64,000 nt of DNA, from assembly GCA_022575985.1 (NCBI GenBank), contig JAKSXM010000231.1:9116501-9180500 (forward strand), read 5' to 3'. The position numbers and the translations under genes are program-made. This stretch comes from Anagrus nilaparvatae (Eukaryota > Arthropoda > Insecta > Hymenoptera > Mymaridae). Shown one piece after another: positions 1 to 10,310 of the stretch; the first letter of the stretch is position 1, and every line of letters starts with the position of its first letter. The notes beneath the pieces were generated by a model. It was not told the origin of the DNA and made no database searches. It saw nothing but the letters and a program-made list of their open reading frames with translations.

Positions 1-2659
1 ATCGTCTAAGGAGTGAAAGCTTAACTACAAGAAGGAGAGCAACACGTGCAAGGAACAGAACAGACGCTGCTGAGCTGATGGCAGAGCATAAGCAGGTCAA
101 GAAAAGGCTGAGACTTGTTGTTAGGAGAAGCAAAAGAGCATGCGAGATAGCTTTGTGTAACGAGGTTGATAATGACCCATGGGATCTTGGGTACAAGATA
201 GTCACCAAGAGAATCGGTTCTCTTTCCGCAAGTGGTGTTATAAACGAAGACGAGGTTAGGCTTATAGTTGACGGACTTTTCCCTACCCACCCGGAGAGGA
301 AGGAGACAAATAATTCAGGTGAAGATAATGAGGCTTTCCCCGAATTTACGGAGGAGGAACTCTTCACAGCGGTGGACTCTCTCAAGAACGGTAAGGCACC
401 AGGTCCTGATGGGATACCTACCGAGATACTGAAGATAGCGGCGCACGAATACCCAAAACTCATCTTATGTATGTACAATACTTGTGCACGTGCGGGCATC
501 TTCAGTAAACTCTGGAAAAGAGCAAGACTGGTCCTTATTAGTAAGGGTAAAGGTGACCCTAGACTGCCAAACCCTTGGCGTCCTCTAGGATTACTGGATA
601 CAGCCGGCAAAAATTACGAGAATATGCTACAGACAAGGATACTGAGGGCCGTAGAAACTGCGGGAGATCTCTCTCCTAGACAATACGGATTTCGCCGTGG
701 GAAGTCAACAATCGAAGCAATAAGCAGTATTGTTCGGGCCATCGACAACGCTCAGACTGGTAATCACTATTCGAGAAAGATCACGCTATTAGTGACCTTC
801 GATGTGAAAAATGCCTTTAACTCAGCAAGATGGAGCGATTTCATGGAGGGACTCAGGAACTTCCAGGTGCCAAAATACCTGCGAAGAATAATCAGCAGCT
901 ACCTGAGTGATCGGGAAATAATCTTTGAAACTGCACAAGGAACAAGAGTGAGGAAAGTAACTGCAGGTGCAGTTCAAGGATCGGTCCTTGGACCGGATCT
1001 ATGGAACATCATGTACGACCAGGTACTAAGGCTACCTATGCCGGCTGATACTTTTACTGTAGGCTACGCGGACGACCTGGTCCTAGTAATTACGGCAAAA
1101 AATGAAAAAATCGCCGAGGAGAAACTGAATCAGGCAATGCATGGGGTCAATTACTGGATGGAAGACCACGCCCTAAAGCTTGCAACGGCGAAGGCTGAGA
1201 TTGTCTTATTCACCCGTTAGCATATTGAGACTATTATCCCAATATGTATTGGGGAGGATAGGATAGAAACGAAAGAACACTTAAAGTACTTAGGAGTGCT
1301 GCTGGATACGAAACTGACCTTCATGGCGCAGATTCGAAGAAGTACGGAGAAGGCTGCCAGGTCCACTACTGCGTTAAGTAGGCTCATGAGAAACACGTGC
1401 GGACCTAAGACTGGAAAGCGCAGGCTTCTTATGTCGGTAACCCACTCCATACTACTGTATGGTGCAGAAGTATGGGCCGACTGCATAAAGAAGGTCACTT
1501 ATGCGTCTAAGCTTACGAGCGTGCAGAGGCAAGGAGCCCTGCGAATCTCCTGTGCCTATCGAACAGTGTCGTTGGAGGCAGCTCTAGTCATTGCTGGGCT
1601 AATCCCGATAGATCTGCTGGCTCTTGAGAGACAGTATATCTGTCTGAACAAAGAGAGGGAAGGTATTGGCCGCACGAAGGCTACTTCGCGCCAGATCAGC
1701 CTAAGCGATTGGCAGAAACGCTGGACCGACTACACGGAGAGCAAATGGACCAAGAGATTGATAGGAGAGATATCACCTTGGATAAATAGAGGTCATGGGG
1801 ACATTAATTATTTTTTGACCCAATTCCTAAGTGGACATGGACTTTTTTTCTCCTACCTCTTTCGGATCCAGAAGATGAATAGTGCTGAATGTATATACTG
1901 CCCTGGCAAAGAAGACACGCCGGAACACACATTCTTCAAATGCGATAGGTGGGCTGCTAAAAAGTTTCAATTAGAAGCTAACATCGGTCAATTCACACCT
2001 GAGAATGTGGTTACCCTGATGCTTCGAAACGAAGAAGTATGGTCCGAAATTGGCCAGTATGTGGAGTACATACTCCGCACTAAAAAACCTGAAGTCCAAG
2101 GTATAGGCTAATATTAAGACGTATTGCGGCTATCCGGATGACTGCAGCTGTTGTACTAACATACTATCATCCCTACAGTTACTCTTGATACCGCAAGCAA
2201 TAGTAGATGGTAGGATATTATTTTATTTATTTATTTTTTTTATTTATCTATTTATTTATATATATATATATTTATTTATTTATTTATTTATTAACCTTCT
2301 TTTTGATGATAATGAGAAATAACGTATATTTTAGCTAACATATATTTTGTTAAAGATGACAGTACATAAAGACGAAATTTCAACCAGATGGAATGACGGA
2401 GTCCTTAACCAGGCTGGCGAGTCAGTGGATGCAAGTCAAAAGATGGAGTTCATGAACAGAACTAAATGGCCTTGAACCTGTCCTGAAGTAATGTGAAAAC
2501 GGACCCGGGATAGGCTCGCATAAGGTAGGAAGGGAGTATAGTTTTAGTGGGTATAGGCAAGGTAAGTCGAGTCCCACATAACTGTCAGATCTGATGCTGA
2601 TCAGTATGCGTAATGCATTTCTTCACTTCCTACGCAAAAAAAAAAAAAAAAAAAAAAAT
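1..2659 (+). mobile_element. R1-clade non-LTR retrotransposon, 3' portion
   Basis: The window opens inside a non-LTR retrotransposon whose base composition is clearly more GC-rich than its surroundings. It comprises the reverse-transcriptase ORF (see the pseudogene entry), a ~500-base 3' untranslated region, a low-complexity T/TTTA/TA tract at 2219-2292 and a terminal run of about 23 A at 2637-2659 that marks the 3' end. The endonuclease portion lies upstream of the window, so truncation of this copy cannot be judged. Confidence 0.85.
3..2111 (+). pseudogene. R1-clade reverse transcriptase ORF with one in-frame stop
   Basis: Reverse transcriptase of an R1-type retrotransposon, which would copy the element's RNA at a nicked chromosomal site. 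The frame is open from the first bases of the window, so the protein is cut by the window edge. Visible in order: an Arg-rich linker, the finger motif NGKAPGPDG, the RPLGLLDTAGK block, the QYGFRRGKSTIEA block, FDVKNAFNS with the first catalytic Asp, QGSVLGP, and the YADD catalytic box at about 1063-1074. A single TAG at 1218-1220 follows the thumb region. The same frame then continues (HLKYLGVLLD) to 2111, with a C-terminal CX2CX7HX4C zinc knuckle typical of the R1/I groups. The coding is otherwise undamaged, so this is a young copy killed by one nonsense change, unless the stop is a sequencing error or is read through. Confidence 0.88.
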
Positions 2660-3223
2660 TCACACCCATAAAAAAAATAATAAATTGGGAGCAGTTTATT
2701 ACACCTTGCCTTACTTCTACCCAGAAATAAAAGTTACCCACTTTAATTTTGACTGTCGTGATATTTAATTCTAAAATTAGATAAGTCAAAGTCGGCTTCG
2801 CGTTGGGGGTTATGTTACAAAGGAACGAACGTTCAAATTTTCTCCCTAATTGAGTAATGTACTATTTTAACACTGCCTTCACTGATATGTATTGTCCAAT
2901 AATAGATTTATATGAGTATGGATTTTTTTTTTAAACTAGCAAACCCTATGTTTATTTTGTTTATGACTTGATGTTACACTTTTATTAACATTGTTTAAGC
3001 TTTTATTAAATTTTAACTCTTTCATGATACTACAATAAAAAAACACCTTCTAGCCATAAGAGGAATCCGCTTGCTGCAAGAGGAAAAAATTCGACAAACG
3101 GAAAAATTTTTCAGAGTACAATTTATTTTACTTACTTTTTTCTGTTGTTTTAATTTTCTTTTTTTAATTGCATAACTTCTTCTTTCCAGAGTATCTAATA
3201 TTGTTTTCAACATTGAATGACTA
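2660..3223. other. AT-rich spacer, nothing recognised
   Basis: AT-rich sequence between the retrotransposon tail and the F-box relic. I see no coding, RNA gene or ordered repeat here. The promoter of the former F-box gene might lie at the right end, but no TATA motif stands out. Confidence 0.5.
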
Positions 3224-4742
3224 ATGATGTCTGCGCCATTGTTACAAATTGATAATTTTACACCAATAAACATTTTAAATGATTATTGTATAATAAACAT
3301 TTTTCAATATTTGAATATCAAAGAGAGAATTGTAATAGAAATAGTAAGCAAAAAATGGCAAGATTTAGCTAAAAATTCTTGGTTTAATGAGAAACTGTTT
3401 GGCATAAGTTATGAATATTGTTTTAAATAATAATAAATGTAATCCTCATAAAATTATTTTTGATCTGCTTAAGCGCTTTGGAAAATATGTAAAAAAATGT
3501 ATCTAAATGTTACTTTGATTCGTGAACTTAGTTTCTCAAATGTAATAACCAATATTATAAAATATTGCGATAATATAAATGATTTATTGATCCGTTGTTT
3601 TGGTGATCAAGAACAAAGTAAAGTGGAAGAACAATTAATACTATTATTTTCTAAAAAGTCAAATATAGAATCAATTGATTTTAGTAATTTAAACATAACA
3701 GGCGATTGTTTATTTTATTTAAGAGCTATAAATTTAACAAAATTTTTTGTTTACAATTGTAACAACCTAGACGTAGTAAAATTTTCTAAATTTTTATCTT
3801 TTACTAAAACTTTACATTTTGTAAGTATTAAAGATTGTAAGAATATTATTGAAACTGATGTTATAAAAAATTTATCAAATTATAATGAACTTATAAAAAA
3901 CCTAGAATTACATGCCAGTATTGATAACTCTACAAAAACATTGAATCTATTAAATTTACTTAGTAAATTAAAAAATTTGAAAAACTTATCCATTAAAATT
4001 TTTAAAGTTAATGAAAATTGTTTAAAATATTGACCAAATTTTGAATTACAAAACTCCATTTCTTAAATAATAAATTTTTTGATGATTTTAATTGTATAAA
4101 AATGTTAAAGATGTTAAAAAATTATCATAATTTAATATAGAATTAAAAATTGAAATTTTTAGTATAGATGATGAACGAGCAAAAGCTTTAAGTTTTTGTG
4201 GAAATTTAAAAGTTTTACATGTATTACAAGTTTATCAAAGTAGTATAACATGTGAAGGAGAAAATTACTTCAAATTTTTATAAATCTTGATGAATATGTG
4301 TTAAAACTTGCACATGCATTTGTTAAAGATTACCTTCTAAAAAAAATTTCATGCTGTAACAAATTAGAAAATCACAGATACAGGATTACAATTTTTATCC
4401 AAACTACCTAAATTACAAACATTAAGAGTTAGGAATCGTTTAAAAATTACTGACAAAGTTCTTCCACACATGCAGTCATTACAAATTTTGTATTTTAAAG
4501 ACTGTAAAAAAGCTAAAGATTATGGATTATTAAAATTAATTGAAAATTTTAAAACAATAACGTTTTTAGATATTCGAGACTGCACCCAAGTCAGAAGTCA
4601 ATTTATAAAAGATGTAGTTGAATTTAAAAAAATACATAATAATATAAATTTAATTGTTTTAGTTAATTTTAATACTTTTTATCTACCGGAAAAATTTCCT
4701 GAGTCATTACAAATAATTGAAACTCGTGAATTCTTTTATTGA
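3224..4742 (+). pseudogene. F-box/leucine-rich-repeat protein, decayed
   Basis: F-box/LRR proteins are substrate adaptors of SCF ubiquitin ligases: the F-box binds Skp1 and the LRRs hold the target. The first stretch (3224-3430) carries an F-box-like segment at residues ~14-50, with LNDYCIINIFQYLN and the conserved VSKKWQDLA tail. The frame then shifts near 3425 (NKCNPHKIIFDLLKRFGKYV) and back at an A-run near 3490, giving an LRR stretch (3497-4033) with repeated L-x-x-L-x-L segments such as NLKNLSIKIF. About 340 bases with several stops follow, and a final LRR stretch (4374-4742) with LQTLRV and LQILYFKDC ends at a stop. At least three frame changes and stops make it a pseudogene, although two shifts near homopolymers could be assembly errors. 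F-box/LRR genes form large lineage-specific families in some parasitoid wasps. The start ATG at 3224 is followed by an in-frame second ATG. Confidence 0.7.
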
Positions 4743-4807
4743 TCTAAATAGTATATAAGTACAATTCTGATATAAATTTATTAAATTATTTAATTTTTTA
4801 TTAATAA

Positions 4808-4951
4808 ATAGTGTGTTATAAGCTCGTTAATGATGAAAGGTTAAAGAGAATGGATGATGGTGAAGAAGATCTTGTTATCAAAATGGTTGATGGCTATCCT
4901 ACTATCACAAAGAAAAAACCAAGAAAGGAGAGTACTGAAGGAAAAAACTAA
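4808..4951 (+). pseudogene. ORF1 C-terminal tail of the retrotransposon
   Basis: An open frame of ~47 codons ends in TAA at 4949-4951. It is acidic then basic (LVNDERLKRMDDGEEDL, then TKKKPRKE). It is in the right place for the C-terminus of the RNA-binding ORF1 protein. The frame is closed by a stop at 4805-4807, where element homology probably begins, so most of ORF1 is missing. It overlaps the ORF2 open frame by 13 bases. Confidence 0.6.
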
Positions 4952-7815
4952 TTACTTCTAACAATGAAATTAAAATTTATTATGCAAATGTTCAAAGTAT
5001 TATTGGGAGAATCCCAGAGTTCATAAAGAGGATATTACTGCTTCCTGAGTATGATGTAATTTGTCTCACTGAAACCTGGTTGAATGAGACTATTGAGACT
5101 GTAGAGTTGGGTCTTACAAATAAATTTTATGTATTCCGAGCAGATAGATCATCGATGTCCAGCAGTAAAGATTCTGGTGGGGGTGTGCTTCTCGCTGTAA
5201 GTAAGAAATTTAATTGTGTACGGTTACATGGAGATTTATCCATTGACCAAATTTTCTTGCAAATTTGGACTGGTAATCTCCATATGCTAATTGGTGCTAT
5301 TTACATCCCACCAGTCTCCTCTATTGAAAAATACAACTGTTTATTTTCAATGGTCCAAAAACATTTTAATGACCATGACAACATTTGTTTAATGGGTGAC
5401 TTTAATATCTCTGGTTATCGGTGGATTAACAAAAACAGTTACTCATATATGGTTGGTGATCATTTGAATTGGAATATTCGTGAAGCAGCTAAGCAGTTAA
5501 ATTATATCTGTGAACTCTATAACCTTATTCAATTTAATACATATGTAAATGATTATGGTAATATTCTGGATTTATTTTTCTTTAATAAAAGAGTAATCAA
5601 ACTTAACAAAACTTTAAACCTTTTTAAGTCAGATTATGATGCGCATGCGTCACTTGAAATTGATGTTAAGTTAAATTACTCAGGTTTATTTAATGGTATT
5701 GAATATTATAGAAATTTTAAGAAAGCAAATTACTGCTCTATTACTAAGTATCTTATTGAAAATAATATCAGAAATATAGTAGATGCAAGCCTTGATGTTA
5801 ATATAAATCTGTCCAATCTTTTAGATTTAATACAAAAGGCAATCGAACTGTTTATTCCGTGTTTTAAAAAAACTGAATTTAAGTATCCCAAATACTATTC
5901 AAAGGAATTAAAGTCATTAATTTTTCAAAAAAATGAAATGCATTACTATTATAAGCGATATGAATATTCGGAATATTACTATGATCAATTTAAAACTCTA
6001 AGATCTGCTAGTCATTCGTTAATGTTAAGAGATGAAAAAAACTATATAAATGATATTGAATCTAGTATTCAAAAAGAACCAAAAGGTTTTTATAATTATA
6101 TTAGATCTTTAAAAGATGAATATAGTGTACCAGTTATTATGAAATTAAATGATATTCAGGCAAATAATATTAATGACTCTGTTAATCTATTTGCAAAAAA
6201 GTTTAGTAGCGTATATACAGCCTCGAATATTTCCTATAGGAATATTACTAGTATCTTAAATAATAGTCTAAGTATTATAACATTTACTGAAGATGAAGTC
6301 AGTAAATGTATTGATGAATTGAGTGATACGCTAAGTCCTGGGCCTGACAAAGTTCATGTTCTCTTCATAAAAAACTGTAAATCTGTATTAGTTGGTCCCT
6401 TGACTAACCTTTTTAATCTTTCTATTAAAACTGGTATATACCCACAGATCTTAAAAGAAAGCTTTATTAACCCAGTATATAAGAGTGGAGATGCTCAGGA
6501 TGTAGCCAATTATAGACCCATTGTCAAAATTAACATAATTGCTAAGATATTTGAAAAATTAGTTTACAACAAACTTTATAATTATATAATTGGCTACATA
6601 ATTGATGAGCAGCATGGTTTTTTTCCAGGAAGATCCACTATCACTAACTTGCATGTGTTCGTAGATGACATTGTGTACAATAGGTGTGAGGGGTTTAATA
6701 CTGATGCAATATACACAGACTTTCAACGGGCGTTTGATAAGGTAAATTGTAATATGTTAGTCGGGAAGCTTTGCTCCTACGGTATTTGTGGAAGTCTTCT
6801 GTCATGGTTTGACTCATTATTAAATGGGAGGACGCAGAGAGTAAAGATAGGAAATTTTGTCTCAGATGAAATTAAGATTACATCTGGGGTAGGTCAGGGG
6901 TCCAATTTAGGCCCTCTCCTATTCCTGATATATATTAATGATATGAAGTATTATATTAAAAACTCAAAGTTTTTACTCTTTGCGGATGACCTGAAACTAT
7001 ACAGAAGAATTGAATGTATAAATGACTGTTTGCTTTTACAAAATGACCTTGATAGTGTTAATGATTGGTGTAAATTGAATGGGATGATTTTGGAGATTAA
7101 AAAATGTAGTGTGATTACTTTCGGGGGCAAAAAAAAATTGAACTTTGATTATAGGATTGATGATATTAGTATAGCTCGTGTAAAAATAGTAAAAGACTTA
7201 GGTATATACTTTGAAGACTCATTAAGTTTTCAGAGTCATGTTGATTATACAGTGGCTAAAGTTACTAAGATCATCAATTTTGTAAAAAGAAACTCAAGAG
7301 TGTTCGGTGATTTAGGTACGTTTAGGAGAATTTACTTCTCATATGTATATCCCGGTATAATAAATGGGTCACAGATCTGGTCGTCGTTAAATAAGACGCA
7401 ATTTGAACAGCTGGAAGCACTTAATCATAAGTTTTTTAGATATGTAGCCTACAGGATTGGTTCTCCCATGCATTATACTAATCATGATTATTCTGGGATT
7501 GCAATGAGAATTGAAATTTCCTCAATAAGAAGTGCTGTTTTAAGAATTGACTTAATATATTTGTGTAAAATACTGAATCACTTTGTGGACTTCAGTACAA
7601 TCTTATCAAAGATTCTACTGCGGGTTCCTACAAGAGTACTAAGAAATCCTGGCCCTACATTTGAATCTCCTTTCCCAAGATGTCCATATGCTTCTAAGTC
7701 AATAACAATAGGTCTATGTATGAAATACAATGACAACTTTGAACTATTTGATATTTTTGTTGACACCTTTTACAGTGTTCGTCAGCTAACGTGCAAGGTG
7801 TTGGCTTACACCTAA
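4939..7815 (+). CDS. retrotransposon ORF2: APE endonuclease + reverse transcriptase
   Basis: Polyprotein that would nick target DNA and reverse-transcribe the element. The open frame starts at 4939 without an ATG (the TTG at 5080 is not a credible start). The endonuclease is in the N-terminal ~240 codons: IYYANVQSI, LTETWLNE (catalytic Glu), MGDFNISG (Asp/Asn) and SDYDAHASLEI near its end. The reverse transcriptase follows: LSPGPDKV, the NYRPI..IFEKLV block, DEQHGFFPGRST, YTDFQRAFDKVN, GQGSNLGPLLF, and the catalytic FADDLKLY at about 6982-7005. A thumb and C-terminal domain run to the TAA at 7813. There is no internal stop in about 950 codons, so the protein could still be functional. The motif style fits the jockey/CR1 group; exact clade not determined. 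Confidence 0.87.
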   Translation, partial: RKKLITSNNEIKIYYANVQSIIGRIPEFIKRILLLPEYDVICLTETWLNETIETVELGLTNKFYVFRADRSSMSSSKDSGGGVLLAVSKKFNCVRLHGDLSIDQIFLQIWTGNLHMLIGAIYIPPVSSIEKYNCLFSMVQKHFNDHDNICLMGDFNISGYRWINKNSYSYMVGDHLNWNIREAAKQLNYICELYNLIQFNTYVNDYGNILDLFFFNKRVIKLNKTLNLFKSDYDAHASLEIDVKLNYSGLFNGIEYYRNFKKANYCSITKYLIENNIRNIVDASLDVNINLSNLLDLIQKAIELFIPCFKKTEFKYPKYYSKELKSLIFQKNEMHYYYKRYEYSEYYYDQFKTLRSASHSLMLRDEKNYINDIESSIQKEPKGFYNYIRSLKDEYSVPVIMKLNDIQANNINDSVNLFAKKFSSVYTASNISYRNITSILNNSLSIITFTEDEVSKCIDELSDTLSPGPDKVHVLFIKNCKSVLVGPLTNLFNLSIKTGIYPQILKESFINPVYKSGDAQDVANYRPIVKINIIAKIFEKLVYNKLYNYIIGYIIDEQHGFFPGRSTITNLHVFVDDIVYNRCEGFNTDAIYTDFQRAFDKVNCNMLVGKLCSYGICGSLLSWFDSLLNGRTQRVKIGNFVSDEIKITSGVGQGSNLGPLLFLIYINDMKYYIKNSKFLLFADDLKLYRRIECINDCLLLQNDLDSVNDWCKLNGMILEIKKCSVITFGGKKKLNFDYRIDDISIARVKIVKDLGIYFEDSLSFQSHVDYTVAKVTKIINFVKRNSRVFGDLGTFRRIYFSYVYPGIINGSQIWSSLNKTQFEQLEALNHKFFRYVAYRIGSPMHYTNHDYSGIAMRIEISSIRSAVLRIDLIYLCKILNHFVDFSTILSKILLRVPTRVLRNPGPTFESPFPRCPYASKSITIGLCMKYNDNFELFDIFVDTFYSVRQLTCKVLAYT
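4942..4948 (+). promoter_or_regulatory. candidate -1 ribosomal frameshift heptamer AAAAAAC
   Basis: In the ORF1 frame the last codons read GGA AAA AAC TAA, so the heptamer A AAA AAC sits in the canonical X XXY YYZ register directly before the ORF1 stop. A -1 slip enters the ORF2 frame, which opens at 4939 and has no ATG until well inside the endonuclease domain. No downstream pseudoknot was worked out. Confidence 0.5.
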
Positions 7816-8281
7816 TAATTTATACTTAATGATACGTAGTACAGGCTCAAAAATCCGGTTGTGGGTCGATCACCGGAGTCACTCATGACGGTTGCCGGTG
7901 CCATTCCCTATTTGGGGGTGCTCTCCCTTAATTGGATGAGCAATCCTGATTGGGCACTGGCATTAGGAATTGAGTTATCAGTGACTCCGGAGTTTGATCC
8001 ATGAAATTAATATACTACACATGTTCATGTGAAGTGAGCATGAACTTGTCCGCTGGGTTGAGTTACTGGCCAAATTTATTTCATTGTTAGAGGCTGTATA
8101 TACCACTATAAATAAATTCTTATTTTTATATTATTTTTTTTCTATTCATTTATAAGTATTACTTTAGTTTATTATGTTTTACTTTACTTTACTTTGTTTT
8201 AATTATTACAATATGTAACTTATTTTTGTATTTTTGGGACTTGTTCCTGTTATATTTAATAAAAAAAAAAAAAAAAAAAAA
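7816..8281 (+). other. retrotransposon 3' region with a paired stem and A-tail
   Basis: GC-richer first half followed by T-rich sequence and the A-run at 8262-8281. CCGGAGTCACT at 7873-7883 is exactly complementary to AGTGACTCCGG at 7980-7990, closing a ~96-base loop that holds smaller complementary pieces (GGTGCCA against TGGCA). This may be the 3' RNA structure recognised by the element's reverse transcriptase. Confidence 0.6.
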
Positions 8282-8588
8282 TAATCAAAAATACTTTGAA
8301 AGAATCATATTTACTTCAAAATAATTTGCTGTCTAAATCTACTTAACTAAAACTAATGATTCTCACTATTTATTCGTGTTGAGATTAGACGTCACTGCGA
8401 ATCTGTATATGCGCAATGGCGTCTGCATTATTTTTTTTCTGATTACGCCCTCTATAATAACATTTTGGCCTGTACTGTGCATCTTATACATATTATTATA
8501 TATTTTATATATATGTTTTGTGAATTGATATATTATATGCTGTTTTGTGAATTATAATATTAATTTATTAATTCATTGTTTAAAACAT
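8282..8588. other. AT-rich spacer, nothing recognised
   Basis: Unique-looking AT-rich sequence between the A-tail and the next foldback element. No coding or RNA gene seen. Confidence 0.5.
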
Positions 8589-8592
8589 TTAA

Positions 8593-9311
8593 CGACGCTC
8601 TGTCCACCACAGGGTGTTTTTTGCGCAGCATATTTGTAACTAAAATATTTTAACCATACATTTATTTATAATAATTTTTTAATGAAAGAATCAATGCTTT
8701 TCAGTATTTAGTACAAGAATATAAAAAAAAAGTTAAAAATGTTTATTTGTTTAAACAAATACGACCTGATAAATTTTTGAAATTTTTGGGTCATAAAAGC
8801 CTGAGTTCCCAGATCTGGGCTACTTGGATCAAAATTCTGCTTGGCTCATATTGAAGATCATTCAATTCTAGGTGGAGGTATCGTGGGAAATTTTTCGCTA
8901 AACCTCTTCAGTAATGAGTTACAGCTATTTGTTTATAAATTTTAGAGCATTTTTAACTTTTTTTTTATAAACAATTAGCTGTAACTCATTACTGACGAGG
9001 TTTAGCGAAAAATTTCCCACGATACCTCCACCTAGAATTGAATGATCTTCATTATGAGCCAAGCAGAATTTTGATCCAAGTAGCCCAGATCTGGGAACTC
9101 AGGCTTTTATGACCCAAAAATTTCAAAAATTTAACAGGTCGTATTTGTTTAAACAAATAAACATTTTTAATTTTTTTTTTTATATTTTTGTACTAAATAC
9201 TGAAAAGCATTGATTCTTTCATTAAAAAATTATTATAAATAAATATATGGTTAAAATATTTTAGTTACAAATATGCTGTACAAAAAACACCCTGTGGTGG
9301 ACAGAGCGTCC
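8593..9311. mobile_element. TTAA-flanked foldback element (719 bp)
   Basis: Two arms of ~340 bp are inverted copies of one another around a ~30-base A/T loop near 8945-8965. The arms start GACGCTCTGTCCACCACAGG (8594) and end in its complement (to 9310). TTAA lies immediately outside on both sides (8589-8592 and 9312-9315), which is the target duplication of piggyBac-type transposons. No transposase inside, so it would be a non-autonomous MITE. The outermost bases (C and C) do not pair. Confidence 0.75.
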
Positions 9312-9315
9312 TTAA

Positions 9316-9732
9316 GAGTTGTGATTGTGATTTTGATATAAAGTGTGCCTACCAAATTTTTTTGTAATTGCTGTCTTTAGACGCAGTAAAAAAAATTTAA
9401 AAAAAAATTTGGATTATTGCATCATCAAAAAACTTTGTAAGTAAATATTTATTTTTTAACATTTTTTTTTAATTTTGAGAGAAGATTTTTTTATTAAAAT
9501 ATAAATTTTTGCTGAAAATTTGACTCAAATTAAGAAAATAAAAAAATTTTTAAATTGCAAATTGATTTTTTCAAGAATTTTTAATTTCATGGGTCCATTT
9601 TTCAATTTTTGGCAGTATCTTTCATTATTATATTTTTTGCAATCAAAAAAAACTTGTGAATTGGTGTAATTGGTTCTTTTTTACAGAAAAGATTTAGTTT
9701 CTGGTATTTTATGAAATCATTAGAGTCTAAAC
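9316..9732. other. AT-rich spacer, nothing recognised
   Basis: A/T homopolymer-rich sequence between two foldback elements, with no coding or ordered repeat. Confidence 0.45.
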
Positions 9733-10261
9733 AAGTTCATAAAAAAAAAGCTTTGGACTTTGATTGTTGCACAGTGTGGCAAAATGGACAAAAATCGCTC
9801 TTGGACTGAGTTTTTGAGCTATCGACTTGAAACTTGTTTTGAATGACTTTAAAATAAGTCTGCTTTCGTCTCTCACTGCGGATTTTTCATATTTTTTTAT
9901 TTTTAATTAGCCTATTTACACGAACTCAACCTATTAATTTATCGAAATTTTCACTTCCTACATTTTTTGCACTCTAAAACAAACGGGAAATTTTTTTGTC
10001 TTAATCCTGCATTATATACATAAAAATTAAAAAACATTTTTAAGTAAAAAAATATTAAATCATAATTTTTGCATATTTTAGAATCTCGCATAAAATTCAT
10101 TTTTAGTAAATAGGCTAATTATAAATAAAGAAATATGAAAAATCCGCAGTGAGACACGAAAGCAGACTTATTTTAAAGTCATTCAAAACAGGTTTCAAGT
10201 CGATAGCTCAAAAACTCAGTCCAAGAGCGATTTTGCCACACTGTGTGTTGTATATGAACTT
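9733..10261. mobile_element. foldback element with ~150-bp inverted arms
   Basis: The left arm (about 9733-9915, with CACAGTGTGGC at 9770) is complementary to the right arm (about 10105-10261, with GCCACACTGTG at 10235-10245). Both share the stretch AAATCGCTCTTGGACTGAG or its complement. The central ~190 bases are AT-rich and non-coding. No clear target duplication. Confidence 0.65.
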
Positions 10262-10310
10262 TCTCTTTATGAAAATAAGTTTTTTTAATGAAAAATAATG
10301 ACAAGCATCT

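Larger units (their letters stand above)
4808..8281 (+). mobile_element. jockey/CR1-like non-LTR retrotransposon, 5'-truncated
   Basis: The element runs from the tail of ORF1 through a complete ORF2 and a ~445-base 3' region to an A-tail of about 20 A ending at 8281. 5' truncation with an intact 3' end and A-tail is the usual result of target-primed reverse transcription. I could not identify target-site duplications. Confidence 0.85.

Noticed and set aside
5080..5082. TTG at 5080 as start of retrotransposon ORF2
   Set aside because: Conserved endonuclease sequence lies upstream in the same frame, so the protein begins earlier, probably by frameshifting.
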